Assembly (NCBI GenBank): GCA_002470465.1
Contig: DKMD01000013.1
Span: forward strand, 1-64,000
Origin: Pluralibacter sp. UBA7423
GTDB lineage: Bacteria; Pseudomonadota; Gammaproteobacteria; Enterobacterales; Enterobacteriaceae
Length of the DNA: 64,000 bases
Direction: 5' to 3'
Made by a program: the position numbers and the translations under genes. The notes under the pieces are model-generated. The model worked only from the letters and a program-made list of their open reading frames with translations. It did not search any database and was not told the origin of the DNA. Positions 44,173 through 54,875 of this stretch are shown in pieces (within the stretch, counting starts at the first letter, position 1; every line of letters starts with the position of its first letter).

Positions 44173-45675
44173 TTAACGTTTTGACCCGTAATACACTTCG
44201 TTCCAGCGCAGCGCATCCTTAAAGGCCGGCAGGCGGGTGTCGTTGTCGATGACGGTCAGCTCGATATCGTGCAGCTCGGCAAACTGACGCAGGTCGTCCA
44301 GGGTCAGCGCATGGCTGAAGACGGTATGGTGCGCACCGCCCGCGACAATCCAGGCTTCCGAAGCCACTTCAAGATTCGGATGCGCTTTCCACAACGCATT
44401 CGCTACCGGCAGCTTCGGCAGGCTGTGCGGTGTTTTTACGGTCTCAATGGTGTTCACCAGCAGGCGGAACCGATCCCCGAGATCGACCAGGCTTGCCACC
44501 AGCGCCGGTCCGGGTTGGGTGTCGAAGATCAGACGGGCCGGATCGGCTTTGCCACCGATGCCGAGATACTGCACGTCAAGGATCGGTTTTTCGGCGGTGG
44601 CGATGGTTGGGCAGATCTCCAGCATGTGCGAGCCCAGCACCAGATCGTTGCCGCTGTCGAAGTGATAGGTGTAATCCTCCATAAAGGAGGTGCCCCCCGC
44701 GAGGCCGGTCGACATCACCTTCATGATCCGCAGCAGCGCCGCCGTTTTCCAGTCGCCTTCGCCCGCAAAGCCGTAGCCCTGCTGCATCAGGCGCTGTACC
44801 GCCAGGCCCGGCAGCTGCTTCAGACCGTGCAAATCTTCAAAGGTGGTGGTGAAGGCGTGGAAACCGCCCTGTTCAAGAAAGCGCTTCATGCCCAGCTCAA
44901 TGCGTGCTGCATCCAGCACGTTCTGGCGCTTATCGCCGTGAACCTGCGCGGCGGCAGTCAGGCGGTAGGTGCTTTCATATTCGTCGACCAGCGCGCTGAC
45001 GTCGCCATCGCTGACTTCGTTCACCACCTGCACCAAATCCCCCACGGCCCAGGTATTCACGGAGAAGCCGAATTTAATCTGCGCGGCAACCTTATCGCCG
45101 TCGGTCACCGCCACTTCGCGCATGTTGTCACCAAAGCGCACCACTTTCAGGTGGCGGGTATCCTGTTTAGAAATCGCCTGGCGTATCCACGAGCCGATGC
45201 GTTCGTGGGCGCGTTTGTCCTGCCAGTGGCCCGTCACCACGCTGTGCTGCTGACGCATACGTGCGCCGATGAAGCCGAATTCGCGGCCGCCGTGTGCGGT
45301 CTGGTTCAGGTTCATAAAGTCCATGTCGATGCTGTCCCACGGTAGCGCGGCGTTGAACTGGGTATGGAACTGCAGCAGCGGTTTATTGAGGATGGTCAGG
45401 CCATTAATCCACATTTTTGCGGGCGAGAAGGTGTGCAGCCAGACCACAAGACCTGCGCATTTGTCGTCGTAGTTCGCATCGCGACAGATGGCGGTGATTT
45501 CATCGGGACGGGTGCCGAGTGGTTTCAGCACCAGCTTACAGGGCAGTTTCGCCTCGGCGTTCAGCGCGTTCACCACGTGTTCGGCATGCTGCGTCACCTG
45601 GCGCAGGGGTTCCGGGCCGTACAGATGCTGACTGCCAATCACAAACCAGACTTCATAATTGCTAAAAATCGTCAT
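44173..45675 (-). CDS. araA: L-arabinose isomerase
   Basis: Converts L-arabinose to L-ribulose (Mn2+-dependent). It has 500 residues, as in E. coli, beginning [20 protein letters not shown]. Conserved catalytic Glu residues lie in [10 protein letters not shown] and [11 protein letters not shown], and His ligands in [10 protein letters not shown] and [10 protein letters not shown]. The second of two nearby ATGs (45675) is chosen because AAGGA lies 7 bases before it but only 1 base before the ATG at 45681. Confidence 0.98.
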   Translation of the reverse strand: MTIFSNYEVWFVIGSQHLYGPEPLRQVTQHAEHVVNALNAEAKLPCKLVLKPLGTRPDEITAICRDANYDDKCAGLVVWLHTFSPAKMWINGLTILNKPLLQFHTQFNAALPWDSIDMDFMNLNQTAHGGREFGFIGARMRQQHSVVTGHWQDKRAHERIGSWIRQAISKQDTRHLKVVRFGDNMREVAVTDGDKVAAQIKFGFSVNTWAVGDLVQVVNEVSDGDVSALVDEYESTYRLTAAAQVHGDKRQNVLDAARIELGMKRFLEQGGFHAFTTTFEDLHGLKQLPGLAVQRLMQQGYGFAGEGDWKTAALLRIMKVMSTGLAGGTSFMEDYTYHFDSGNDLVLGSHMLEICPTIATAEKPILDVQYLGIGGKADPARLIFDTQPGPALVASLVDLGDRFRLLVNTIETVKTPHSLPKLPVANALWKAHPNLEVASEAWIVAGGAHHTVFSHALTLDDLRQFAELHDIELTVIDNDTRLPAFKDALRWNEVYYGSKR

Positions 45676-45685
45676 TGTCATTTCC

Positions 45686-47383
45686 TTAGTGCGTCAGTGC
45701 TGCCGACGGTCTTTCCGTGCAGGTGGCTGAAGGGAGATAGTGGTGTTCGGCGCTCTTCGCCCATTGCTGGTAGCGCTGATAAAGCTGTTCGAAGCGTTGA
45801 GCCTGAGTCGGGCGCGGCTCAAGCGTGTGTTCGATGTGGCTTGCCATCTTTTGCTGCGCGGCCGGAATGTTGGCGTGAACGCCCGCGGCCACGGCAGCGA
45901 ATATTGCCGCGCCCAGCGCGCAGCACTGATCGGAGGCCACAATCTGTAGCGGGCGATTGAGCACGTCGCAGCAGGCCTGCATAATCGCCACGTTTTTACG
46001 GGCAATGCCGCCGAGCGCCATCACGTTGTTCACCGGAATGCCCTGTGAGGTGAAGCACTCCATAATGGCGCGCGCGCCAAAAGCGGTGGCCGCCACCAGC
46101 CCGCCGAACAGCGCAGGGGCATCGGTGGCGAGATTCAGATCGGTAATCACGCCCTTCAGACGCTGGTTGGCATTCGGCGTTCGGCGGCCGTTAAACCAGT
46201 CGAGTACCACCGGAAGATGTTCCAGCGATGGCTTTTGCGCCCACGCGGCGGTCAGCGCCGGAAGAAGCTGTTTTTGACTGGCTTTAATCTGTTCCTTCAG
46301 CTCCGGATGCTGAGCGGCCAGCTGCTCCAGCGGCCAGTCGAGGATGCGGCCAAACCAGGCATAGATGTCGCCAAAGGCAGATTGTCCCGCCTCCATACCG
46401 ATAAAGCCCGGCGTGACGCTTCCGTCGACCTGGCCGCAAATTCCCTGCACGGCGCGCTCTCCGACGCTGGTTTTATCGGCAATCAGAATGTCGCAGGTGG
46501 AGGTGCCGATAACTTTCACCAGCGTATTTGGCTGCGCGCCCGCACCGACCGCGCCCATATGGCAGTCGAATGCGCCACCGGAAATCACCACGCTTTGCGT
46601 GAGATCCAGGCGCTGCGCCCACTCGGCGCTAAGCGTGCCAACCGGGATATCGGCGGTGTACGTATCGGTAAATAACGGGCAGGGCAGATGCTGACTGAGA
46701 AGAGGATCGAGCTCGTCGAAGAAGCTGGCAGGCGGCAGGCCGCCCCAGCTTTCGTGCCACAGGGATTTGTGCCCGGCGCTGCAGCGGCCGCGACGAATAT
46801 CCTGCGGGCGCGTGGTGCCGGAAAGCAGAGCGGGCACCCAGTCACATAATTCAATCCAGGAGACGGCGGCCTGTGCAACATGGCTGTCTGCGCGGGTGAT
46901 GTGCAGGATTTTGGCCCAGAACCATTCGCTGGAGTAAATACCGCCGATGTAGCGGGAGTAGTCGGTTTTTCCGGGCTGGTGGCACAGGCGCGTGATGGCT
47001 TCGGCTTCTTCAACGGCGGTGTGATCTTTCCACAGTACGAACATAGCGTTGGGGTTGTCGGCAAACTCCGGGCGTAAAGCCAGGACGTGGCCTTCGTTAT
47101 CAAGCGGTGCCGGAGTGGAGCCGGTACTGTCGACGCCGATGCCTACGACGTCTGCCCGGCGTTCGCCAAGATCGCTCAGCACCCCTTTAAGCGCTGATTC
47201 CATGGATTCAATATAATCCCTTGGATGATGACGAAACCGATTGTTCGGCGCGTCGCAGTAGCGCCCTTCCTGCCAGCGTGGGTACCACTCCACGCGGGTG
47301 GCGATTTCCTTTCCGGTGTCGCACTCCACCGCCAGCGCTCGCACTGAATCACTGCCAAAGTCGAGGCCAATTGCTATTGCCAT
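45686..47383 (-). CDS. araB: L-ribulokinase
   Basis: FGGY-family kinase phosphorylating L-ribulose at C5. It has 565 residues. The N-terminal [16 protein letters not shown] is the phosphate loop, and [23 protein letters not shown] and the FGGY-type [20 protein letters not shown] complete the fold. It is the first gene of araBAD, under AraC/CRP control from the promoter at 47443-47511. Confidence 0.98.
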   Translation of the reverse strand: MAIAIGLDFGSDSVRALAVECDTGKEIATRVEWYPRWQEGRYCDAPNNRFRHHPRDYIESMESALKGVLSDLGERRADVVGIGVDSTGSTPAPLDNEGHVLALRPEFADNPNAMFVLWKDHTAVEEAEAITRLCHQPGKTDYSRYIGGIYSSEWFWAKILHITRADSHVAQAAVSWIELCDWVPALLSGTTRPQDIRRGRCSAGHKSLWHESWGGLPPASFFDELDPLLSQHLPCPLFTDTYTADIPVGTLSAEWAQRLDLTQSVVISGGAFDCHMGAVGAGAQPNTLVKVIGTSTCDILIADKTSVGERAVQGICGQVDGSVTPGFIGMEAGQSAFGDIYAWFGRILDWPLEQLAAQHPELKEQIKASQKQLLPALTAAWAQKPSLEHLPVVLDWFNGRRTPNANQRLKGVITDLNLATDAPALFGGLVAATAFGARAIMECFTSQGIPVNNVMALGGIARKNVAIMQACCDVLNRPLQIVASDQCCALGAAIFAAVAAGVHANIPAAQQKMASHIEHTLEPRPTQAQRFEQLYQRYQQWAKSAEHHYLPSATCTERPSAALTH

Positions 47384-47442
47384 CGTGCTGCTCCATGAAG
47401 AGGGTCGGGTATGGAGAAACAGTAGTTTTTAGCGGAAAAAAG

Positions 47443-47482
47443 CGTCAGGCGTGAACCGCTAATCTTATGGACAATAATGCTG
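47443..47482 (-). promoter_or_regulatory. AraC half-sites araI2 and araI1 of PBAD
   Basis: On the minus strand araI1 reads CAGCATTATTGTCCATAA (47482-47465) and araI2 reads TAGCGGTTCACGCCTGACG (47461-47443). Both align base for base with the E. coli direct repeats and are separated by the usual GA/TT spacer. AraC bound to both activates araBAD. Confidence 0.85.
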
Positions 47483-47489
47483 TTCCAGC

Positions 47490-47511
47490 GCAAAGTGTGA
47501 CGGCGTGCAAA
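47490..47511. promoter_or_regulatory. CRP site between araBAD and araC
   Basis: TGTGACGGCGTGCA within 47490-47511 corresponds to the E. coli CRP site shared by the araBAD and araC promoters, directly upstream of araI1. Confidence 0.8.
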
Positions 47512-47598
47512 TATTATAACAGGCTATTTCTCGCTTTTTCGCTTCGCTGGCAATATGGACAAATGCTTTCCTTATAAGCCTGCTGAGCGAGCGATGTT

Positions 47599-48450
47599 AT
47601 GCCTGAACTTCAGAACGATCCGCTGTTACCCGGCTACTCTTTTAACGCCCATCTGGTGGCGGGGTTGACGCCGATTGAAGCCGACGGCTATCTCGACTTT
47701 TTTATTGACCGCCCGCTCGGCATGAAGGGCTATATCCTTAACCTGACGGTGCGTGGGGAAGGGGTGATTAACAATCAGGGGCACCAGTTTGTCTGTCGTC
47801 CGGGGGATATCGTGCTGTTTCCGCCGGGGGAGATTCATCACTATGGCCGTCACCCGCAGGCGAGCGAGTGGTATCACCAGTGGGTTTACTTCCGGCCACG
47901 GGCTTACTGGCACGAGTGGCTGAGCTGGCCGACGCTCTTTGCCCAGACCGGTTTTTACCGCCCGGACGAAGCGCATCAGGCGCGGTTTGCGGAGCTTTTC
48001 GGGCAGATTATCGATGCCGGGCAGGGCGTGGGCCGCTATTCTGAACTGCTGGCCATCAATCTTCTGGAGCAGCTTTTGCTGCGGCGCATGGAGGCGATTA
48101 ACGAATCGCTGCTCCCGCCGATGGATAACCGGGTGCGCGACGCCTGTCAGTACATCAGCGACCACCTGGCGGACAGCCAGTTTGATATTGCCAGCGTCGC
48201 TCAGCACGTTTGCCTGTCGCCGTCGCGGCTCTCGCACCTGTTCCGCCAGCAGCTCGGCGTCAGCGTTCTGAGCTGGCGTGAAGATCAGCGAATCAGCCAG
48301 GCGAAGCTCCTGCTCAGCACCACGAGAATGCCGATTGCCAGCGTCGGGCGGAACGTAGGCTTCGAAGATCAGCTCTACTTCTCCCGCGTTTTCAAAAAAT
48401 GCACCGGCGCCAGCCCCAGCGAGTTCCGGGCAGGTGTAACCCATGAGTGA
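47599..48450 (+). CDS. araC: Arabinose operon regulator AraC
   Basis: Arabinose-responsive activator/repressor of araBAD and its own gene. It has 283 residues, about nine shorter than E. coli at the C-terminus. The N-terminal arm and cupin dimerisation/arabinose domain (to about 165) include [18 protein letters not shown]. Two helix-turn-helix motifs follow in the DNA-binding domain ([20 protein letters not shown] and [20 protein letters not shown]). It is divergent from araB. Confidence 0.98.
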   Translation: MPELQNDPLLPGYSFNAHLVAGLTPIEADGYLDFFIDRPLGMKGYILNLTVRGEGVINNQGHQFVCRPGDIVLFPPGEIHHYGRHPQASEWYHQWVYFRPRAYWHEWLSWPTLFAQTGFYRPDEAHQARFAELFGQIIDAGQGVGRYSELLAINLLEQLLLRRMEAINESLLPPMDNRVRDACQYISDHLADSQFDIASVAQHVCLSPSRLSHLFRQQLGVSVLSWREDQRISQAKLLLSTTRMPIASVGRNVGFEDQLYFSRVFKKCTGASPSEFRAGVTHE

Positions 48451-48572
48451 AAAAAGTGAACCCCTGCGCGTGATGGCGGGTCATAACCTGTAAACTATTC
48501 AGACAATTGTCGGCTTGACGAAGCAGCAGCACCTCCGCAGAATCGCTGCTTCGCTCTCCAACCGGGACCCCT

Positions 48573-49340
48573 ATGCAAGCGTTGCTGGAACATTTCATTA
48601 CCCAATCGGTCGTCTATTCACTGATTGCTGTCGCACTGGTGGCCTTTCTGGAATCGCTGGCGCTGGTGGGGTTAATTCTGCCAGGCACCATCATGATGTC
48701 CGCGCTCGGCGCGCTGATTGGCAGTGGGGAAGTGAACTTCTGGCAGGCGTGGCTTGCGGGCATCATTGGCTGCCTGCTGGGGGACTGGATTTCCTTCTGG
48801 ATCGGCTGGCGCTTTAAAAAGCCGCTGCACCGCTGGTCGTTCATGCAAAAGAACAAAGCGCTGCTGGATAAAACCGAACACGCGCTGCATCAGCACAGCA
48901 TGATTACCGTACTGATTGGCCGCTTTGTTGGCCCGACGAGACCTCTGGTGCCGATGGTTGCCGGGATGCTCGATTTACCGGTATCCAAATTTATCGTGCC
49001 AAATATCATTGGCTGCCTGCTCTGGCCGCCGGTCTATTTCCTGCCGGGCATTCTGGCCGGGGCCGCGATCGACATTCCTGCTGATGCGCAAAGTGGCAGC
49101 TTCAAATGGCTCCTTTTGCTGGCGGCGGTACTGGTATGGCTTACTGCCTGGTTCGGCTGGCGGCTGTGGCGCAGCGGCAAATCGGGCGCGGACCGGCTGA
49201 CGAGATACCTGCCGCGCGCTCGCCTGCTCTGGCTGATGCCCGTGATGAGCATCGGTACGGTGGTCTCACTGTATGTGCTGTTCAGACATCCGCTGATGCC
49301 GGTTTATCTGGGTATTTTAGGTAAGGTTGTAAGCCGCTAG
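48573..49340 (+). CDS. yabI: DedA-family inner membrane protein YabI
   Basis: 255-residue polytopic protein of the DedA/VTT family, implicated generally in membrane lipid scrambling and envelope homeostasis; the specific role of YabI is unsettled. It shows the signature ESLALVGLILPGTIMM near residue 28, GDWISFWIGWRF, and the conserved Arg-rich GRFVGPTRPLVPMVAG (about 115-130). It stands alone between araC and the convergent thiQ. Confidence 0.95.
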   Translation: MQALLEHFITQSVVYSLIAVALVAFLESLALVGLILPGTIMMSALGALIGSGEVNFWQAWLAGIIGCLLGDWISFWIGWRFKKPLHRWSFMQKNKALLDKTEHALHQHSMITVLIGRFVGPTRPLVPMVAGMLDLPVSKFIVPNIIGCLLWPPVYFLPGILAGAAIDIPADAQSGSFKWLLLLAAVLVWLTAWFGWRLWRSGKSGADRLTRYLPRARLLWLMPVMSIGTVVSLYVLFRHPLMPVYLGILGKVVSR

Positions 49341-49364
49341 TTTTTCTCTCTTTGGGCAAGAGAC

Positions 49365-49441
49365 TGCCTGGCGGCACTAAGTTTGCCGGGCCTACAACCC
49401 CTCCTGCAGGCCGTGCAAGCACAGCGCCGCCCGGCGCCGAT
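49365..49441. repeat. REP-like element between yabI and thiQ
   Basis: Partly degenerate REP palindromes (tgcctggcggcac...tttgccgggcctac and gcgccgcccggcgcc) fill the gap between the convergent genes. Confidence 0.65.
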
Positions 49442-50140
49442 TTATGCCTGAATCCCCAGCAAATGCGACGCGCTCGCTTTGCCGCTCAGCAGCTCATCGG
49501 TGGCGCCATCCCAGGCGATACGCCCATCGGCAATCACCAGCGATCGCGGCGCAATACGGGCCGCATCTTCTACGCTGTGAGAGACCATCAGTAAGGTGAG
49601 CTGCTGGCGACGACAAACGTCACTGACCAGCTCGAGCATCTCCTGGCGCAGCGCGGGATCGAGGGCCGAAAAGGGCTCATCGAGCAGCAGCACTGGCTGT
49701 TCCCGCACCAGGCAGCGTGCAAGCGCCGCGCGCTGACGCTGGCCTCCTGATAACTCCCCTGGCAGCCTTTCCAGCAGCGGCTCAATGCCCATCTGGCTGG
49801 CGATCACGCTCAGCTTATGCTGCTGGGCGGCGTTCAGCTTCAGCCCTGGATGCATCCCCAGCCCGATGTTCTGGCGGATCGTCAGGTGGCTGAAAAGGTT
49901 GTTCTCCTGAAACAGCATCGACACCGGGCGTTTGGCGGGTGGCGTCAGGGTATGCGGCTGGTTCTCGATAAAAAGCGTACCGCTGGCAGGCGTTAGGAAC
50001 CCCGCAATCAGGTTCAGCAGCGTGCTTTTCCCTGCGCCGCTTGGACCAAGCACGGCAATCTGCTCTCCCTGCTTAACGGAGAGGGTAAAACGCATCGGCA
50101 GATGCTCGTACAGCCAGGTAACATCATTCAGTTTTAGCAT
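49442..50140 (-). CDS. thiQ: Thiamine ABC transporter ATPase ThiQ
   Basis: Cytosolic ATP-binding subunit of the thiamine/TPP importer ThiBPQ. It has 232 residues from the ATG at 50140, the family N-terminus [11 protein letters not shown]. Walker A is GPSGAGKST, the signature is [10 protein letters not shown], and Walker B is [12 protein letters not shown] with the switch His in MVSHSVEDA. It overlaps thiP by 17 bp. An in-frame extension to 50161 exists but lacks family similarity. Confidence 0.97.
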   Translation of the reverse strand: MLKLNDVTWLYEHLPMRFTLSVKQGEQIAVLGPSGAGKSTLLNLIAGFLTPASGTLFIENQPHTLTPPAKRPVSMLFQENNLFSHLTIRQNIGLGMHPGLKLNAAQQHKLSVIASQMGIEPLLERLPGELSGGQRQRAALARCLVREQPVLLLDEPFSALDPALRQEMLELVSDVCRRQQLTLLMVSHSVEDAARIAPRSLVIADGRIAWDGATDELLSGKASASHLLGIQA

Positions 50141-51734
50141 CGCGGCCCGGAAGTTTTTCAATCACGGTAAATAACAGGAAACAGAGTAGCAGCAGAATAA
50201 AGGCGGTGACCGCGCCGTCCTGGCTGCGGTAGGCGCCAATCTGCTGATAAAGATAAAACGGCAGCGTACGGAAATCTTCATTACCAAACAGCGCAACCAC
50301 GCCAAAATCGCCAATCGATAAAACGCAGGCAAACGCCAGCGCCTGGGCCAACGGGCGCTTAAGCGCGCGCATTTCAACTACGCGAAAACGGGTGAAGCCC
50401 TGCATTCCAAGCGACTGACAAAGCTGGCTGTAGCGTGAAGTGGCGTCGCGCATCGGGTTTTCCAGCACTTTAAGCGCATAAGGAATCGCCATCAGCGCGT
50501 TAGTGAAGATAACGATTCCGTCGGCGGAGGTAGGCAGCCCGACGCTGCTGCTGAGCAATAAAAAGAAGCCGGTCGCCAGCACGATACCCGGCATGGCGAG
50601 GATCAGCATGCCGCTTAGCTCCAGCCCCTGTCCGGCAAGGTGCTGGTTTCTGGCGCGAAGTTCGCGGCTACTCCACAGCAGCATCAGCGTTAGCACGACG
50701 GAGAGAAAACCGGCGGCTACGGCAATGCGTAGCGAAGTCCAGATAGCCTGCCACAGCTCGGGCTGCGTCAGAACGTGGGGAAGATTACGATTCAGGCCAT
50801 CCACGATCACCGCCAGAAGCGGCGGCAGGAGTAACAGCAAAGCGAGGATAATCAGCAGCGAATCGATAATTCGGCTGTGCAAGCGGTCGTTCGGATCGCG
50901 CCAGCCCGTGTGCTGCGTATTGCCGGGAGCAATAGCGCGGCTCAAACGCTGGCTGATTAACATCAAACCAAGGCAGCAAATCATCTGGACAATCGCCAGC
51001 ATCGCCGCCCGGCCTGGATCATAGTCAAAGTTAAGTGCCTGATAGATAGCCAGTTCGATGGTCGTCGCCTGTGGTCCACCGCCGAGCGACAGCACGGTGG
51101 CAAAGCTGGCAAAGCACAGCATGAAAATCAGCGCCGCGATGGCCGGAATTTGCCGACGCATCCACGGCCACTCGACAAAGCGGAAAAAGGTAAAGCCACG
51201 CATGCCTAACTGAGCCGCCAGCTGGCGCTGCTCGCCGGGAATTTGCTCCAGCGCCTGCAGCAGCAGGCGCGTTGCCATCGGCATGTTGAAGAAGACGTGC
51301 GCCAGCAGAATGCCCTGTAAGCCATAGGGCGAGAACGACCAGTGCCAGCCCAGCAGCGCGAAAAGCTGCGCGAGCCAACCCTGGCGTCCATACACGCTCA
51401 GGATGCCGAAGACCGCGACAAGGACCGGCAGGATCAACGTCATGGCACACAGGCGCAGCAAGGTTTGACGTCCGGGAAAGCGGCGGCGGTACAGTGAACG
51501 GGAAAGGAAGATAGCGGGAAAAACCGACAGCAGGGCGGAGAGAAATGCCTGCCAGAAGGAGAATCTCACTACGTGCCACAGGTAGCTGTCGTGCAGGAAC
51601 TCACCCCAGCTTCCCGCCGGGGCGTTTAACCATAAGGCCAGAAAGGCGGCCAGCGCCACGGTCACCATCAATGTGGCAACCGTGATACCCGGCAGCAACC
51701 AGCCGGGAATTACTGGCTGACGGCGCGTTGCCAT
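50124..51734 (-). CDS. thiP: Thiamine ABC transporter permease ThiP
   Basis: Inner-membrane permease formed by two fused BPD-type domains. It has 536 residues and about 12 hydrophobic segments. Two EAA-like loops are seen, one near [18 protein letters not shown] and one near [16 protein letters not shown], which contact ThiQ. It overlaps thiB by 25 bp and thiQ by 17 bp, so the operon is tightly coupled. Confidence 0.97.
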   Translation of the reverse strand: MATRRQPVIPGWLLPGITVATLMVTVALAAFLALWLNAPAGSWGEFLHDSYLWHVVRFSFWQAFLSALLSVFPAIFLSRSLYRRRFPGRQTLLRLCAMTLILPVLVAVFGILSVYGRQGWLAQLFALLGWHWSFSPYGLQGILLAHVFFNMPMATRLLLQALEQIPGEQRQLAAQLGMRGFTFFRFVEWPWMRRQIPAIAALIFMLCFASFATVLSLGGGPQATTIELAIYQALNFDYDPGRAAMLAIVQMICCLGLMLISQRLSRAIAPGNTQHTGWRDPNDRLHSRIIDSLLIILALLLLLPPLLAVIVDGLNRNLPHVLTQPELWQAIWTSLRIAVAAGFLSVVLTLMLLWSSRELRARNQHLAGQGLELSGMLILAMPGIVLATGFFLLLSSSVGLPTSADGIVIFTNALMAIPYALKVLENPMRDATSRYSQLCQSLGMQGFTRFRVVEMRALKRPLAQALAFACVLSIGDFGVVALFGNEDFRTLPFYLYQQIGAYRSQDGAVTAFILLLLCFLLFTVIEKLPGRDAKTE

Positions 51735-52693
51735 GCAGCAATCCAGCCCTGACGTTCGGTTGCGACCTGGTTCGGAGTATATTCCAGCGTGGTTGTCGGT
51801 TTCACCAGCGAGCTAAACGCCTCCGGCAGCTCAACCTGCGTCACCGGGTACATCCAGTTGCCGGTCGGGATCGCTTTCTGGAACCCCGGGCTGACCATAA
51901 ACTTCAGGAACTGTTCGGCAAGCGCAGGCTGCTTGCTGGCTGCCGTACGCGCAGCCACTTCGACCTGAAGGTAGTGCCCTTCAGCGAAATCAGCGGCCGC
52001 ATAGTTCTCTTTTTTCTCTTCGATAATGTGGTAGGCCGGAGAGGTGGTGTAGCTCAGCACCAGGTCGCTTTCCCCTTTCAGGAACAGGCCGTAGGCTTCG
52101 CTCCAGCCTTTGGTGACGGTGACGGTTTTCGCCGCCAGCTTCTGCCAGGCTTCCGGGGCTTTGTCGCCGTACACTTTCTGCATCCACAGCAGCAGGCCAA
52201 GGCCCGGCGTGCTGGTGCGCGGATCTTCATAAATCACGCGCCATTTATTCGGGCTTTCCACCAGATCCTTAAGGCTCTTTGGCGGGTTCTTCAGCTTGTT
52301 CTTGTCATACACAAAGGCGAAATAGCCGTAATCAAACGGTACAAAGGTGTCATTCTTCCAGCCGCCGGGCACGGTCAGCCCATCCGTCTGCACGCCGCTT
52401 TTGGCGAACAGGTTTGTCTGCGTTGCCGCCTCCAGCAGATTGTTATCCAGCCCGAGCACCACGTCGGCTTTGCTGTTTTTGCCTTCCATGCGCAGACGGT
52501 TCAGCAGTGAAACACCATCCTCCAGCGCGACGTATTTCAGCTCACAGTTACAGTCTGCTTCGAAGGCTTTTTTGACTGCCGGGCCCGGGCCCCAGTCGGC
52601 GGAGAACGAGTCGTAGGTATAAACGGTGAGAACAGGTTTGGCGAAAACAGGCACGCTAACCAGCGCCAGTAACGGCAGGAGTTTTTTCAGCAC
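51710..52693 (-). CDS. thiB: Thiamine-binding periplasmic protein ThiB
   Basis: Periplasmic receptor for thiamine, TMP and TPP. It has 327 residues when begun at the GTG at 52693, which has GAGG six bases upstream and gives the normal signal peptide start VLKKLLPLLALVSVPVFA. A TTG four codons earlier is less likely. The mature protein starts KPVLTVYTYDSFSADWGPGP; the ligand region includes WSEAYGLFLKGESDLVLSY. It is the first gene of thiBPQ, behind a TPP riboswitch. Confidence 0.97.
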   Translation of the reverse strand: MLKKLLPLLALVSVPVFAKPVLTVYTYDSFSADWGPGPAVKKAFEADCNCELKYVALEDGVSLLNRLRMEGKNSKADVVLGLDNNLLEAATQTNLFAKSGVQTDGLTVPGGWKNDTFVPFDYGYFAFVYDKNKLKNPPKSLKDLVESPNKWRVIYEDPRTSTPGLGLLLWMQKVYGDKAPEAWQKLAAKTVTVTKGWSEAYGLFLKGESDLVLSYTTSPAYHIIEEKKENYAAADFAEGHYLQVEVAARTAASKQPALAEQFLKFMVSPGFQKAIPTGNWMYPVTQVELPEAFSSLVKPTTTLEYTPNQVATERQGWIAAWQRAVSQ

Positions 52694-52727
52694 TTTGCAC
52701 CTCAAAAATTAGGGGTGGCAAAGGATT

Positions 52728-52822
52728 TTGAGTGAGCCTCAAATCCCTTCGCCGGCGTTATCCGGATCAGGTTCGACGGGTATTATCTCAGCCGCGTTTT
52801 GCAGCACCCCGTTGAGAACGGC
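52728..52822 (-). ncRNA. TPP riboswitch (THI element)
   Basis: Read on the minus strand the leader shows the conserved thi-box parts in order: ACGGGGTGC, GCTGAGAtaatACCC, then GAACCTGATCCGGATAA and GCCGGCGAAGGGA. TPP binding is expected to shut down thiBPQ, most likely by masking translation initiation, as at other enteric thi operons. Confidence 0.93.
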
Positions 52823-52869
52823 GTTATTGTAATGAGTTTGTGACTTTTCAGGAAGCCTCGCGGTGGGGA

Positions 52870-54531
52870 TTAAGGGTCGGGCGGCGCAAACCAGGCTGAC
52901 TTAAAGTCAAACCAGCCGAGCGTGTTCATCCGCAGGCCACGCATACTGCGCTGCCCCTGGATGCGCAGCCAGTGGTGGATCAACGGTACGATGTCACGCC
53001 GGGCAATCAGCTGCTGCGACCAGTTGGCGAGGTTGATCTCCCCCGCCTGCCAGTCGGTGGCGGCCTGTTGCCAGTCCAGCGGAATGCAGTGCTGGATCAG
53101 CGGCACTTCAAACAGGTGTGCGAAGAGCGAGAAGTCCAGCGGCAGCGTGAAGTTGGCGCTGTTGAGCCACATATCGCTTTGCGCTTCGCCGCGGTGCCAT
53201 TCATCGTAGTCAAGTTCCTGAATCACCAGCTTCACCTGATGTTCAGCCAGCAGTCGGCTCATGATTAGCGCAATGTTCTTATGCTCCAGATGCTCCCGGT
53301 AATAGGTAAGTGTGAGCGTTTCCAGCCCGGGGGGCTTCTCGCCTTTGCCGGGGCGGGCGTGGTGCCAGCGCGGTAGCAGGCCGTAGGCCGGGAACCAGTA
53401 GCCCTGATACTGTTCGTCGGCGTGGTAGAGCAGGTTGGCAGGGGAGAGGATTTCGCTTACCCAACGACGAACATCGTCCGCCAGGCCCTTCTGGCTTCGG
53501 GCGTCGAAAAGCAGGTAATAACACCCTTCCTCCAGGCGACTTTCTACCGCTTTTTCACCCTCGGTGGAACTGGAGCCTTCCAGCGTCAGGCCACAGGTCA
53601 CCTCGTCGCTAATTTCTGGTAAGACCCAGACGTTCACTTCGTCGATCAGCGCACGAAAGCCAAAGAAGTCGTCGAACGCGTGGATCTTCAGCTGATTCTC
53701 GTTGTTGCGGGCAACGGCATAAGGCCCGGTGCCCACCGGCAGGCTGGAAAAATTGTGCATGGTTTCCCATTCCTGCGGCAGGATCATCGCCGGAATGTGG
53801 CCGAGTAGCCAGGGGAGCCAGCGGTCAGGACGAGAGAGGTGGATATCCAGCGTCCAGGCCGTCGGGGAATCAATTTGACTGATGTGCGCATAGAGCGGCA
53901 GGGTGTTAATGCGCTGCAAAGAATGGATAACGTCTTCCATTTCCAGTTCACGTCCGTGGTGAAAATGGATGCCTGGTCGGAGGTAAAATCGCCAGTGTAA
54001 AGGGGAAATTTGCTGCCAGTGGTGCGCAATATCCGCTTCCAGTTCCCCGTTTTCCTCATTTATGCGCGTCAGGGCGCTGAAAATCTGCCGGGCGATGTGG
54101 GTCTCTGAGCGGCGCAGCGGCGTGCCGGGCAGCAGGTTGCGCATCGGGCGGTAGTAGAGCACCCGCAGAATATGCCGACCCTGGCGGAAGCTGCGCCCCA
54201 GATGGGACACCAGCATCTGACGCACGGTGGCTTTATCGCCGACGAGTTGCACAAGCTGATCGATTCTGTCCTGCTCGAGCAGGTCCTCAGCCCGCTGCTG
54301 CTGAAGCGCGAGGCCTGTATAAAGGAAGGTGAGATGTGAGCGCTTGCCGCGTCCGGCCTCCGCCTGCCAGGTGAGCCAGCCGCGCTCTTCCATGGTGTTA
54401 AGCAGCGTGCGCATATGGCGGCGTGAGCAACTCAGCAATTCCGCCAGCTCGTTGAGCGTGGTCTCCTGGGATTTTCCGTCACAGCACTGCCATAAGCGGA
54501 TGAACTGTTGTTGCAGACGACCAGAGGACAT
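52870..54531 (-). CDS. sgrR: Sugar-phosphate stress regulator SgrR
   Basis: Transcription activator of sgrS/setA during glucose-phosphate stress. It has 553 residues. The N-terminal winged helix (about 1-110, [21 protein letters not shown]) binds DNA. The C-terminal region resembles extracellular solute-binding family 5 proteins and presumably senses a small metabolite ([17 protein letters not shown]). It is divergent from sgrS, with 67 bp between them for both promoters. Confidence 0.97.
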   Translation of the reverse strand: MSSGRLQQQFIRLWQCCDGKSQETTLNELAELLSCSRRHMRTLLNTMEERGWLTWQAEAGRGKRSHLTFLYTGLALQQQRAEDLLEQDRIDQLVQLVGDKATVRQMLVSHLGRSFRQGRHILRVLYYRPMRNLLPGTPLRRSETHIARQIFSALTRINEENGELEADIAHHWQQISPLHWRFYLRPGIHFHHGRELEMEDVIHSLQRINTLPLYAHISQIDSPTAWTLDIHLSRPDRWLPWLLGHIPAMILPQEWETMHNFSSLPVGTGPYAVARNNENQLKIHAFDDFFGFRALIDEVNVWVLPEISDEVTCGLTLEGSSSTEGEKAVESRLEEGCYYLLFDARSQKGLADDVRRWVSEILSPANLLYHADEQYQGYWFPAYGLLPRWHHARPGKGEKPPGLETLTLTYYREHLEHKNIALIMSRLLAEHQVKLVIQELDYDEWHRGEAQSDMWLNSANFTLPLDFSLFAHLFEVPLIQHCIPLDWQQAATDWQAGEINLANWSQQLIARRDIVPLIHHWLRIQGQRSMRGLRMNTLGWFDFKSAWFAPPDP

Positions 54532-54598
54532 AAAAGGGGAACTCCCGGTGAAAACTCAGCAATTTATTTATCCTCATATTAAGCCAATAATTCATTTC

Positions 54599-54847
54599 GA
54601 TGAAGTGAGGAGGTGACGATGAAGCAGCCAACTGTCCGTCAGTTTTATCAACAGTACTTTTTGGCGACGCAGGGAGCGTCATGGCTGGCCCGCCTGGTCG
54701 CAGGAATGCGCCTGAAGATGCTGGAAGATCTGATGCAGTGGGAAGTTACAACCCCGGCTTCTTGATCCCACTAACTTGCCTGATCATGTGTGACTGAGTA
54801 TTGGTGTAAAATCACCCGCCAGCAGAACCGTTCTGCTGGCTTTTTTC
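54599..54847 (+). ncRNA. sgrS: Dual-function small RNA SgrS
   Basis: Hfq-dependent sRNA made during sugar-phosphate stress. The 5' end is inferred from the gatgaag start seen in E. coli SgrS. The ptsG-pairing segment GTGTGACTGAGTATTGGTGT (54788-54807) is identical to E. coli as I recall it. The 3' end is a strong terminator: arms 54818-54827 and 54831-54840 plus a T6 run, as Hfq requires. Its 5' part encodes SgrT. Confidence 0.93.
54619..54765 (+). CDS. sgrT: Glucose-uptake inhibitor peptide SgrT
   Basis: 48-codon ORF inside SgrS. SgrT blocks EIICB-Glc (PtsG) activity. The conserved core RQFYQQYF (7-14) and MLEDLMQW (34-41) match E. coli SgrT, which begins at the Met before RQFY. Here five extra residues (MKQPT plus Val) precede that core, behind a near-perfect Shine-Dalgarno (aggaggtgac) at optimal spacing, implying efficient translation. 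Confidence 0.9.
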   Translation: MKQPTVRQFYQQYFLATQGASWLARLVAGMRLKMLEDLMQWEVTTPAS

Positions 54848-54875
54848 GTTTCTCTTTGGTGGATAAGGAACAATC

